This document shows positions 52,731 to 60,306 of a stretch of DNA of 64,000 nt, piece after piece. Numbering within the stretch: position 1 is the first letter of the stretch; the number at the start of each line of letters is the position of its first letter. The stretch covers positions 1 to 64,000 of the forward strand of contig CANFRC010000013.1 of the NCBI GenBank assembly GCA_947449315.1. Reading direction: 5' to 3'. Origin of the DNA: Bacteroidota bacterium (GTDB taxonomy: Bacteria > Bacteroidota > Bacteroidia > 2-12-FULL-35-15). Position numbers and translations under genes: made by a program. Under the pieces are notes generated by a model, which had not been told where the DNA came from, made no database searches, and was given only the letters and a program-made list of their open reading frames with translations.

Positions 52731-53786
52731 ATGTCGGACGAAAAAATTATTGTTGGAATTTCACAGGGTGATATTAATGGAATTGGATTAGAAGTGATTA
52801 TTAAAACATTTTTAGATCCTCAGATGCTGGAAATATGCACCCCTGTTTTATATAGTTCTTTAAAAACTGCATCTTTTCACCGCAAGGCTTTAAACATTGA
52901 AGATTTTAGTTTTAATCAAATCAAAGACCTTTCAGAAATCAATCATAAGCGTGCCAATCTCATCAATGTGTATGAAGAAGATGTGAACATTGAGTTGGGA
53001 AAGCAAACTGAAACAGGTGGAAAATATGCATTGAAGTCACTGGAAGCTGCGGCATATGCTCTTGCTCAAGGCAAGATTCATGTTTTAATAACAGCTCCTA
53101 TTAATAAAGAGAACATACAATCACCCGACTTTAATTTTCCCGGACATACCGAATACCTGGAAGAGAAGTTCGGAGATGGGAATAGCTTGATGTTTTTAGT
53201 TAGCGATACGTTGCGTGTTGCGGTGGCTACCGGACATATTCCTGTAACCCAGGTTGCTCAGGCCTTGTCAACAGAAAAGATCCTTAAAAAAATACATGCT
53301 TTACATAAGTCACTGATCCAAGATTTCGAGATTCGTAAACCCAAGATCGCTATTTTAGGTTTAAATCCGCATGCCGGTGACAATGGCGTAATCGGTAACG
53401 AAGAAAAAGAAATTATCTTGCCTGCTATCGCCAAGGCAACTGAGGCAGGAATGTTGGTGTTTGGTCCTTATCCGGCAGATGGATTTTTTGGCAACGAGGC
53501 CTACAAGAAATTTGATGCGGTGTTGGCCATGTATCACGATCAGGGCTTAATTCCATTTAAAACAATCTCCTTTAATTCAGGTGTCAATTTCACGGCAGGT
53601 TTGCCAGTGGTCCGCACATCTCCCGATCACGGAACAGCGTATGATATTGCAGGAAAGAATATAGCTTCGGAAGAATCCTTTCGTAAGGCAGTGTATACCG
53701 CTATTGATATATATAATAGGCGCAAACAGTATAAAGAAATAAGCGCCAATCCACTGAAAATTAATCCAATTCGGAGAGAACGATAA
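52731..53786 (+). CDS. pdxA: 4-hydroxythreonine-4-phosphate dehydrogenase
   Basis: PdxA oxidises 4-phosphohydroxy-L-threonine in the DXP-dependent pyridoxal phosphate pathway, with NAD and a divalent metal. 351 residues. N-terminal GISQGDINGIGLEVIIKTF, metal-His segments APINKENIQSPDFNFPGHTEYL, GLNPHAGDNGVIGNEE and AMYHDQGLIPFKTISF, and the C-terminal RTSPDHGTAYDIAGK block are all present. The gene has its own promoter. A distinct promoter precedes the next operon, so it is likely monocistronic. Confidence 0.96.
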   Translation: MSDEKIIVGISQGDINGIGLEVIIKTFLDPQMLEICTPVLYSSLKTASFHRKALNIEDFSFNQIKDLSEINHKRANLINVYEEDVNIELGKQTETGGKYALKSLEAAAYALAQGKIHVLITAPINKENIQSPDFNFPGHTEYLEEKFGDGNSLMFLVSDTLRVAVATGHIPVTQVAQALSTEKILKKIHALHKSLIQDFEIRKPKIAILGLNPHAGDNGVIGNEEKEIILPAIAKATEAGMLVFGPYPADGFFGNEAYKKFDAVLAMYHDQGLIPFKTISFNSGVNFTAGLPVVRTSPDHGTAYDIAGKNIASEESFRKAVYTAIDIYNRRKQYKEISANPLKINPIRRER

Positions 53787-53905
53787 GGCGTTAATCAGCA
53801 AAAAAGGAGAATTTATAGTTAAAAATCGGGTAAAAGGTGTATTTTTATCCGATTTTTGCATTAAAAAGGGGGAAATTTGCTTTGAAATTTAATTTCACTC
53901 ATTAT

Positions 53906-53935
53906 TTTGTAGTAAGGTAGATTTTTTTACCTTTG
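53906..53935 (+). promoter_or_regulatory. Promoter of the DUF177-rpmF-plsX-fabH-acc operon (TTTG-N18-TACCTTTG)
   Basis: TTTG at 53906-53909 and TACCTTTG at 53928-53935, with the canonical 18-nt spacing. It is the cleanest Bacteroidota promoter in the window. The ATG of the DUF177 gene is 26 nt downstream of the box. Confidence 0.75.
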
Positions 53936-53961
53936 CCGTCTTTCTTAAAAACTTAAATAAG

Positions 53962-54498
53962 ATGCAGGCCCGAAAAGAATATATTATTCAGTTTGTAGGT
54001 TTAAGCTTAGGAGAGCATAAATTTGATTTCGAGGTTACAGATAAGTTCTTTGAAAACCTTGAGTTCAGTGAAATAAAACAGGCGAACCTTCACATTCATT
54101 TGAGCTTGTTAAAACAATCTCAAATGATGATTCTAAATTTTGAAATCGGAGGGACGGTTAATGTTTTGTGTGATTTGTGTGCAAATGAATTTGATCTGCC
54201 TATTCATGGCAACTATAAATTGATCGTAAAAGTGGGAGGTAGCGATACCGGCAATGAAGACGATGATATCATTACAGTTGCAGCAAACGAACATGAATTG
54301 GACCTGTCGGATTATTTGTATGAATACATTACTTTATCACTCCCTATCAAAAGGGTTCATCCATTAGATAATGATGGAAACAGCACCTGTGATATGGAAA
54401 CATTGGAGAAGTTGGAAGAGTTCATCATAGAAGAAGCGCCCAAAGAAGAAGAGATTGATCCACGTTGGAACGATTTGAAAAACATTAAATTAAATTAA
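53962..54498 (+). CDS. DUF177/YceD-family protein
   Basis: 178 residues, cytosolic, no signal. The YceD/DUF177 family is conserved next to rpmF in most bacteria and has been linked in the literature to rRNA or L32 assembly; the role here is inferred from that placement. A CDLCANEF pair of cysteines (about residue 73) and an acidic C-terminal half with HELDLSDYLYEYITLSLPIKRVHP are visible, matching the family pattern. It is the first gene of the lipid-synthesis operon, followed 42 bp later by rpmF. Confidence 0.9.
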   Translation: MQARKEYIIQFVGLSLGEHKFDFEVTDKFFENLEFSEIKQANLHIHLSLLKQSQMMILNFEIGGTVNVLCDLCANEFDLPIHGNYKLIVKVGGSDTGNEDDDIITVAANEHELDLSDYLYEYITLSLPIKRVHPLDNDGNSTCDMETLEKLEEFIIEEAPKEEEIDPRWNDLKNIKLN

Positions 54499-54540
54499 AT
54501 CAGAAAATCAATAAAATAACATAATTTAAAATTAACAACA

Positions 54541-54726
54541 ATGCCACATCCAAAGCGAAAATTATCGAGAAGTAGAAGAGACAGCCGTAGAGGTCATGAC
54601 AAAGCAGTTGCGTCAACACTTTCTACATGTTCAAATTGTGGAGCGCCAACATTATACCACCGTGTGTGTGGAGAGTGTGGGTACTACAAAGGGAAACTAG
54701 CAGTAGAGAAAAAAGTTTCTGCTTAA
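54541..54726 (+). CDS. rpmF: 50S ribosomal protein L32
   Basis: 61 residues, strongly basic. Starts PHPKRKLSRSRRDSRRGHDKA and carries a zinc ribbon of two CxxC pairs: CSNCGAPTLYHRVCGECGYY. It sits in the usual DUF177-rpmF-plsX order. The Zn-ligand form suggests no zinc-free paralogue is implied here. Confidence 0.97.
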   Translation: MPHPKRKLSRSRRDSRRGHDKAVASTLSTCSNCGAPTLYHRVCGECGYYKGKLAVEKKVSA

Positions 54727-54839
54727 TATAACTAATGCAGATGATGAATAGCAACGAATCAAGGAACAATTTACTCCCAGTTCGCTATTTAGTTTATTTG
54801 TTATTAGTAACATCTAAAAATTGTAATTCGTAGTAAAAT

Positions 54840-55778
54840 ATGAAGATAGGTATAGATATTATGGGCGGTGATTTTGCACCAGATGCAACCGTAGCAGGTG
54901 CTATATTAGCCCATAACGAATTACCAAAAGATGTTCGCCTTGTTTTAATTGGCGACAAAGATCAGATCAGTGCTGCCCTTTTGCAGTATGGCGCTGATGA
55001 ATCTAATTTTGATATCGTTCATTCTACCGATATAATAGGTATGGGTGAACATCCCACGAAAGCATTTTCACAAAAACCCAATTCAAGTATTGCTTTGGGT
55101 TTTTCTTTGCTCAAAGAAGGAAAAATCGATGGCTTTGCCAGCAATGGTAATACAGGTGCAATGCTTGTAGGATCTATGTTTAGCGTAAAAGCTGTTACCG
55201 GTGTTATCCGACCTTGTATCGCTTCATTACTTCCAAAAGAAAATGGAGGTACAGGATTGATCCTGGATGTAGGATCTAATGCCGATTGTAAACCGGATGT
55301 ACTGTATCAATTCGGAGTATTGGGTTCTATTTTCGCAGAATCTGTGTATGGAATAAAAAATCCAAAAGTTGCATTATTGAATATTGGAGAAGAGCCAGAA
55401 AAAGGGAATCTTGTTGCGCAAGCGGCACATGCATTAATGAAAGATTCAAAAGATTTCAATTTTGTAGGTAACGTGGAAGGTAGAGATATTTTTAATGACC
55501 ATGCTGATGTGATTGTTTGTGATGGCTTTACTGGTAATGTTGTATTAAAAGAAGCAGAAGCATTTTATACAATGATTCAAAAACGAAAAATACAAGATGA
55601 GTATTTTGACCGTTTTAATTATGAAAATTATGGTGGAACACCTGTAATAGGTATCAATTCAACTGTAATGATCGGACATGGGATTTCAAACAAAACAGCC
55701 GTAAAAAATATGCTTTTGCTAACAAAGAATATAATTGAAGCAAAGCTTGCGGATAAAATAAAAACTGCATTTCAATAA
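54840..55778 (+). CDS. plsX: Phosphate acyltransferase PlsX
   Basis: PlsX converts acyl-ACP to acyl-phosphate, feeding PlsY in phospholipid synthesis. 312 residues. N-terminal [22 protein letters not shown], then [61 protein letters not shown] and [20 protein letters not shown] are typical. Its TAA stop overlaps the fabH ATG by one base (TAATG), so the two are translationally coupled. The distance from rpmF (113 bp) is larger but without a clear promoter. Confidence 0.96.
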   Translation: MKIGIDIMGGDFAPDATVAGAILAHNELPKDVRLVLIGDKDQISAALLQYGADESNFDIVHSTDIIGMGEHPTKAFSQKPNSSIALGFSLLKEGKIDGFASNGNTGAMLVGSMFSVKAVTGVIRPCIASLLPKENGGTGLILDVGSNADCKPDVLYQFGVLGSIFAESVYGIKNPKVALLNIGEEPEKGNLVAQAAHALMKDSKDFNFVGNVEGRDIFNDHADVIVCDGFTGNVVLKEAEAFYTMIQKRKIQDEYFDRFNYENYGGTPVIGINSTVMIGHGISNKTAVKNMLLLTKNIIEAKLADKIKTAFQ

Positions 55779-56776
55779 TGACTAAAACTACTGCCGCCAT
55801 AACAGCCGTTGCAGGATATGTTCCCGAATATATTCTTTCCAATAACGAACTGGAAAAATTAGTTCCCACTACTTCCGAATGGATCGAAACAAGAACAGGA
55901 ATAAAAGAAAGAAGAATTTTAAAAGGTGAAGGATTAGGAACCTCTTATATGTGTGTGAAAGCAATCGAACAGCTTTTGCAGAAAAGAGGGATCTCTGCTT
56001 TGGATATTGACATGATCATTGTCGGAACTGTAACACCCGATTATGTTTTCCCATCCACTTCAAATGTTATTTGTGATGAAATAGGAGCAACCAATGCTTG
56101 GGGCTTCGATTTATCTGCAGCATGTTCAGGATTTATTTATGCATTAACAACCGGCGCTCAATTTATAGAGACAGGCAAATATAAGAAAGTGATTGTAGTG
56201 GGTGCCGATAAAATGTCGGCTATTCTCGATTATACCGATCGTTCAACCTGTATCATTTTTGGTGATGGTGCTGGAGCGGTATTGTTAGAGCCTAATTCAG
56301 AAGGACTGGGAATTCAGGATTCTATTTTAAGAGCCGATGGTTCCGGTAGAAAATATCTGCATCAAAAAGCAGGAGGTTCAGTAAAACCACCAACGCATGA
56401 AACCGTGGATGCAAAAGAACATTTTGTTTTTCAGGATGGTCAACCTGTTTTCAAACGTGCTGTAGTTGGTATGGCCGAGGTGTCGGCAGAGATCATGGAA
56501 AAAAATAATTTGAGTTCAGATGATGTTGCATGGTTAGTGCCACATCAGGCGAATAAAAGAATTATTGATGCTACCGCTGAACGGATGGGATTAACTTCTG
56601 AAAAAGTAATGTTGAACATTCAGAAATATGGTAATACAACAGCTGGAACTATTCCTTTGTGTCTGTGGGATTATGAAAAGCAATTGAAAAAAGGCGATAA
56701 CATTATTATCTCCACTTTTGGTGCAGGATTTACCTGGGGTGCTGTTTATCTGAAATGGGCATACGATTCCAAATAG
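55778..56776 (+). CDS. fabH: Beta-ketoacyl-ACP synthase III
   Basis: FabH starts fatty acid synthesis by condensing acetyl-CoA (or a branched acyl-CoA in many Bacteroidota) with malonyl-ACP. 332 residues. The catalytic triad is visible: Cys in [12 protein letters not shown] (about residue 113), His in [11 protein letters not shown] (about 250) and Asn in [11 protein letters not shown] (about 282). N-terminal [15 protein letters not shown] and the closing [13 protein letters not shown] are family-typical. It overlaps plsX by one base and precedes accB. Confidence 0.97.
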   Translation: MTKTTAAITAVAGYVPEYILSNNELEKLVPTTSEWIETRTGIKERRILKGEGLGTSYMCVKAIEQLLQKRGISALDIDMIIVGTVTPDYVFPSTSNVICDEIGATNAWGFDLSAACSGFIYALTTGAQFIETGKYKKVIVVGADKMSAILDYTDRSTCIIFGDGAGAVLLEPNSEGLGIQDSILRADGSGRKYLHQKAGGSVKPPTHETVDAKEHFVFQDGQPVFKRAVVGMAEVSAEIMEKNNLSSDDVAWLVPHQANKRIIDATAERMGLTSEKVMLNIQKYGNTTAGTIPLCLWDYEKQLKKGDNIIISTFGAGFTWGAVYLKWAYDSK

Positions 56777-56839
56777 CAATATTAAAAAGCAATATCAAGC
56801 GCAATTAAAAACGAGTATTAATTAATAAATTACATAAAA

Positions 56840-57331
56840 ATGAAACTGAACGAAATTCAAGATTTAATAAAATTTGTAGCTAAATCAGGCGTAAGCGAAG
56901 TAGAATTAGAAACAAAAGATGTAAAGATTATTATTAAAACTCCTTCAGGTAAAAAAGAACAAGTGTTTGTTCAGTCAGTTGCACAACCTGTTATTCAAAC
57001 GTCTGCTTCTGCAGTACAGCAACTTTCTGCTCCATCTGCAGAGGCAAAAGCTCCTGAGGTGAAAGCAGAAAAAGGTTCGGATGATTCAAAATATGTTACT
57101 GTAAAATCACCGATGATCGGAACATTCTATCGTTCATCTTCTCCTGATAAACCTGCATTTGTAAATGTTGGTGATGATATCGCTACGGGAAAAGTGATCT
57201 GTATTATTGAAGCAATGAAATTGTTCAATGAAATTGAATCAGAAGTAAAAGGAAAGATTGTTAAAGTATTGGTGAATGATGCTACTCCAGTAGAGTACGA
57301 TCAACCCTTATTCTTAGTAGATCCTTCTTAA
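56840..57331 (+). CDS. accB: Biotin carboxyl carrier protein of acetyl-CoA carboxylase
   Basis: 163 residues. The N-terminal part (MKLNEIQDLIKFVAKSGVSEVELE) is typical of AccB, followed by an Ala/Pro/Glu-rich flexible linker (about 50-80) and a C-terminal biotinyl/lipoyl domain with the biotinylation site EAMKLFNEIESE, Lys127. It works with AccC, encoded next, and carries carboxylated biotin to the transferase subunits, which are not in the window. A palindromic element lies in the 124-bp gap before accC. Confidence 0.96.
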   Translation: MKLNEIQDLIKFVAKSGVSEVELETKDVKIIIKTPSGKKEQVFVQSVAQPVIQTSASAVQQLSAPSAEAKAPEVKAEKGSDDSKYVTVKSPMIGTFYRSSSPDKPAFVNVGDDIATGKVICIIEAMKLFNEIESEVKGKIVKVLVNDATPVEYDQPLFLVDPS

Positions 57332-57345
57332 TTAGGAAATTTGGA

Positions 57346-57363
57346 ACCTGCCTGCCGGCAGGT
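57346..57363. repeat. CCTGCC palindromic unit between accB and accC
   Basis: ACCTGCC-TGCC-GGCAGGT is a GC-rich palindrome in an AT-rich intergenic stretch, containing the perfect 12-mer CCTGCCGGCAGG. It shares the CCTGCCTGCCGG core (plus strand) with the element inside lepA at 41850-41870, so it is probably a copy of the same dispersed repeat. Confidence 0.75.
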
Positions 57364-57455
57364 AAGTGTGTGTATTTGAAAATGGGGAATCTCATTTGAA
57401 TTAAAATACATTTCATTTTCAAGTTTTCAAATTGTTTAATTTTCAAATTGATATC

Positions 57456-58796
57456 ATGTTCAAAAAAATATTAATAGCAAACAGAGGAGAAATTGCATTG
57501 CGCATTATTCGTACCTGTAAAGAAATGGGAATTAAAACAGTTGCTGTTTATTCAACTGCTGATAAAGATTCTCTTCATGTGAAATTTGCGGATGAGGCAG
57601 TTTGTATCGGGCCTCCACCTAGTAAAGAATCCTACTTAAATATCCCTAGTATTATTTCTGCAGCTGAAATTACAAATGCTGATGCGATACATCCTGGCTA
57701 TGGTTTTCTTTCAGAGAATGCAAAATTTTCAAAGATCTGTCAGGAGCATAATATAAAATTTATCGGTGCATCACCAGAAATGATTAACTCAATGGGCGAT
57801 AAAGCATCTGCTAAAGCAACCATGATTGCTGCGGGTGTTCCTTGTGTTCCGGGTTCTGATGGTTTGTTGGAAAGTGCTGAACAAGCAATGGAGTTAGCCC
57901 CTAAAGTTGGTTATCCAGTTATTATCAAAGCCACTGCCGGTGGTGGTGGAAGAGGAATGCGTATTGTTTGGAAAGCGGAAGAGATGGCTGCATTATATGA
58001 TTCTGCTTTTAAAGAAGCGGAAGCGGCCTTTGGAAATGGTGCCATGTATATGGAAAAGTACATTGAAGAACCGCGTCATATTGAAATTCAAATTGTTGGT
58101 GATCAATACGGAAAAGCCTGTCACTTATCTGAAAGAGATTGTTCTATTCAAAGACGTCATCAGAAATTAGCAGAAGAAACTCCTTCTCCTTTTATGACGG
58201 ATGAGTTGCGTGATGCGATGGGTAATGCTGCGATTAAAGCTGCACTGGCTGTTAAGTATGAAGGTGTTGGTACGGTAGAATTTTTGGTGGACAAACACCG
58301 TAAGTTTTATTTCATGGAAATGAATACGCGTATTCAAGTGGAACATCCGATCACAGAAGAAGTAATTGATTACGATTTGATCCGTGAGCAAATATTGGTG
58401 GCTGCAGGAGTTCCTATTTCCGGAAAAAATTATTTTCCTCAGTTGCATGCAATCGAATGTCGTATCAATGCGGAAGATCCTTTTAATAATTTCCGACCTT
58501 CACCAGGTAAGATCACAACTTTGCATACTCCGGGTGGACATGGTATCCGTGTAGATTCTCATATTTACGCTGGATATACGATTCCTCCGAATTATGATAG
58601 TATGGTTGCGAAATTAATTACTGTTGCACAAACACGAGAAGAAGCAATTGCAAAAATGCACCGTGCTTTAAGTGAGTATGTGATCGAAGGCGTAAAAACA
58701 ACAATTCCTTTTCATTTGAAGCTAATGAAAGATGAGAACTTCATCAAAGGAAACTATACTACAAAATTCTTAGAAGATTTTGATCTTACAGAATAA
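57456..58796 (+). CDS. accC: Biotin carboxylase subunit of acetyl-CoA carboxylase
   Basis: AccC carboxylates biotin on AccB using bicarbonate and ATP. From ATG 57456 it is 446 residues, the normal length; the ORF track extends eight codons to a TTG. ATP-grasp features are visible: N-terminal [37 protein letters not shown], the Gly-rich loop [33 protein letters not shown], and [28 protein letters not shown]. It ends the operon at a strong terminator. Confidence 0.97.
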   Translation: MFKKILIANRGEIALRIIRTCKEMGIKTVAVYSTADKDSLHVKFADEAVCIGPPPSKESYLNIPSIISAAEITNADAIHPGYGFLSENAKFSKICQEHNIKFIGASPEMINSMGDKASAKATMIAAGVPCVPGSDGLLESAEQAMELAPKVGYPVIIKATAGGGGRGMRIVWKAEEMAALYDSAFKEAEAAFGNGAMYMEKYIEEPRHIEIQIVGDQYGKACHLSERDCSIQRRHQKLAEETPSPFMTDELRDAMGNAAIKAALAVKYEGVGTVEFLVDKHRKFYFMEMNTRIQVEHPITEEVIDYDLIREQILVAAGVPISGKNYFPQLHAIECRINAEDPFNNFRPSPGKITTLHTPGGHGIRVDSHIYAGYTIPPNYDSMVAKLITVAQTREEAIAKMHRALSEYVIEGVKTTIPFHLKLMKDENFIKGNYTTKFLEDFDLTE

Positions 58797-58812
58797 TAAG
58801 CAGTGTTCAAAC

Positions 58813-58849
58813 AAAAAAGCGGAGCTAAATTTTAGCTCCGCTTTTTTTT
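58813..58849 (+). terminator. Intrinsic terminator after accC
   Basis: The 17-nt arms (AAAAAAGCGGAGCTAAA and complement) form a near-perfect palindrome with a T-run of eight. It lies 16 bp after the accC stop codon and may work in both directions. Confidence 0.9.
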
Positions 58850-58997
58850 GTTTTAGGTTTAGTACATCTCTCCTAATAAGTGGATGATAGAGCCATTCCA
58901 TTGGTTTGGGCTTGGCGAAGGTCCGGTTTAAAAACTACCAAAGTTCAAATTTAGTTCAATAGCCAATAGAAAGTGCTAATGTTCAGACCAAACCCAT

Positions 58998-59026
58998 GAA
59001 AGCGCTATGTGGCTTTCGTTTTTTTT
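58998..59026 (+). terminator. Orphan plus-strand hairpin with T-run
   Basis: GAAAGC-N8-GCTTTC followed by G and T8 has the form of an intrinsic terminator on the plus strand, but no gene or obvious RNA precedes it between 58850 and 58997. It may end a short unrecognised transcript or be left from a lost gene. The preceding 150 bp show only a distant GGTTTGG/CCAAACC inverted pair. Confidence 0.5.
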
Positions 59027-59594
59027 AATTGTTCAGTTCAAAACAATTCAATGAAATTCCGCAGTCAAATTGTTTTGCAGTTTTCAATTTCAAGTTTAGA
59101 TTTTTTTCTAACCCTTTGAAAATTGTCATACCATTTCCAATTGCAGTTGGGTTTATGAATAAATGAAATTCGTCAATTAGTCTTGCGTTGATTAGCGCAG
59201 TAACAAATGTTCCCCCGCCATAAACAATAATATCTTTACCTATTTGATTTTTCAGACTAGTAATTTCTTCAACTAATTCCCCGTTTGCAACATTTGTGTT
59301 CTTCCAAATAGATTTTTTAATTGTTTTGGTAAATACAATTTTAGGTGTTGATGTATATTTTAATCCACCCTCATATTCTGGGTTTTGTGGATCTTGAACT
59401 ACACTTTCCCAATGTGGTATAAATCCTTCAGCTAGTTTTCTTCCTAAAATTATTGTGTCAACAGGCGCTGTTAGCTCTCTAACATAATTGATAATGTCGT
59501 CTGTCCAAGGAAAACACATCCAGTCCATTTCTCCATTTTGTCCTGAAATGAAACCATCAATTGTCATTTGTACTTGCAATTTTAATTTTCTCAT
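59025..59594 (-). CDS. RibD C-terminal/dihydrofolate-reductase-like family protein
   Basis: About 189 residues from the ATG at 59594 (MRKLKLQVQMTIDGFISGQNGEMDWM); the ORF track extends three codons to a TTG. The RibD_C/DHFR-like fold shows VQMTIDGF, DTIILGRKLAEGFIPHW, and KDIIVYGGGTFVTALINARLIDEFHLFINPTAIG, which covers the NADPH-binding GGG loop. Many members are small oxidoreductases of unknown substrate. It is on the minus strand, in the run that contains the VOC protein and P-type ATPase, but separated by about 200 bp of non-coding DNA. Confidence 0.9.
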   Translation of the reverse strand: MRKLKLQVQMTIDGFISGQNGEMDWMCFPWTDDIINYVRELTAPVDTIILGRKLAEGFIPHWESVVQDPQNPEYEGGLKYTSTPKIVFTKTIKKSIWKNTNVANGELVEEITSLKNQIGKDIIVYGGGTFVTALINARLIDEFHLFINPTAIGNGMTIFKGLEKNLNLKLKTAKQFDCGISLNCFELNN

Positions 59595-59802
59595 TTTTAC
59601 CAATTTATTTTAATATCGTTTTTTCGTTGTCGTGTCGCTATGCCATTAGCGCTCACTTCTGGTTGATTTCGAACTGGCTGATTTTCCAATTGAGTCATGT
59701 CTCTTAAAATTTTTATAACAACATCTTTCTTTGGGATCACAAAAATTTTTTTCACATAACTGGTGTTATTTTTTGAGTGAATGTTCAATCACAAATTCAC
59801 TA

Positions 59803-60306
59803 CTATTTGGGTTCATAGAGTTCAATTTTGTTTCCCTCTATATCCAGGATATGAATGAATTTGCCGTAATCATAGGTCTCTAACGTATCAACAATTGTAA
59901 CGCCTTCTTTTTTAAGTTGCACCACAAGGTCGGACAGATTTTCAACGCTGTAATTGATCATAAAGTCTTTCGTCGAAGGTGAAAAATAGGTAGTACTTTC
60001 TGAGAACGGACTCCATTGAAGTCCCGCTTTCTTGGCTGTGTCGCAACCTATTTGCCATTCAAATCGAGCTCCGTAAGCATCTGTTTCCAAACCTAAATGT
60101 GTTCTATACCATTCTTTGACCTTCTTCGGTTCTTTGCATTTAAAAAAGATGCCCGCAACACCTGTTACTTTTTTCTTTTTAATGTTCACTTCTATTTTTT
60201 GGGAATCAACCTTGATGTTGTTTTTTATAGTGTTGTGTTCCTTAAAAAAGTAGCCCAATAAAAAAGATGCTACCATGCCAATAATTAATAATGCCGTTTT
60301 TTTCAT
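59803..60306 (-). CDS. Membrane-anchored VOC/glyoxalase-family protein
   Basis: 167 residues. An N-terminal hydrophobic helix (TALLIIGMVASFLLGYFF) after a basic start acts as an anchor or uncleaved signal. A VOC (glyoxalase/bleomycin-resistance) domain follows from about residue 50 (VAGIFFKCKEPKKVKEWYRTHLGLE ... FIHILDIEGNKIELYEPK). Typical metal positions (H/E on strands) are only partly recognisable: E159-like Glu in KIELYEP is present and His in FIHILD. Its start overlaps the stop of the P-type ATPase by four bases (ATGA), so translation is coupled. The substrate is unknown. Confidence 0.85.
   Translation of the reverse strand: MKKTALLIIGMVASFLLGYFFKEHNTIKNNIKVDSQKIEVNIKKKKVTGVAGIFFKCKEPKKVKEWYRTHLGLETDAYGARFEWQIGCDTAKKAGLQWSPFSESTTYFSPSTKDFMINYSVENLSDLVVQLKKEGVTIVDTLETYDYGKFIHILDIEGNKIELYEPK

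Noticed and set aside
58903-58996. Possible attC-like site (GGTTTGG / CCAAACC pair)
   Set aside because: No integrase gene in the window, no cassette array and no clear R/L box structure; only kept as a note.
59597-59788. 63-codon minus-strand ORF between the VOC gene and the DHFR-like gene
   Set aside because: The start is TTG and no ATG gives a sensible product; the sequence has no recognisable domain and overlaps the DHFR-like gene. Treated as non-coding.
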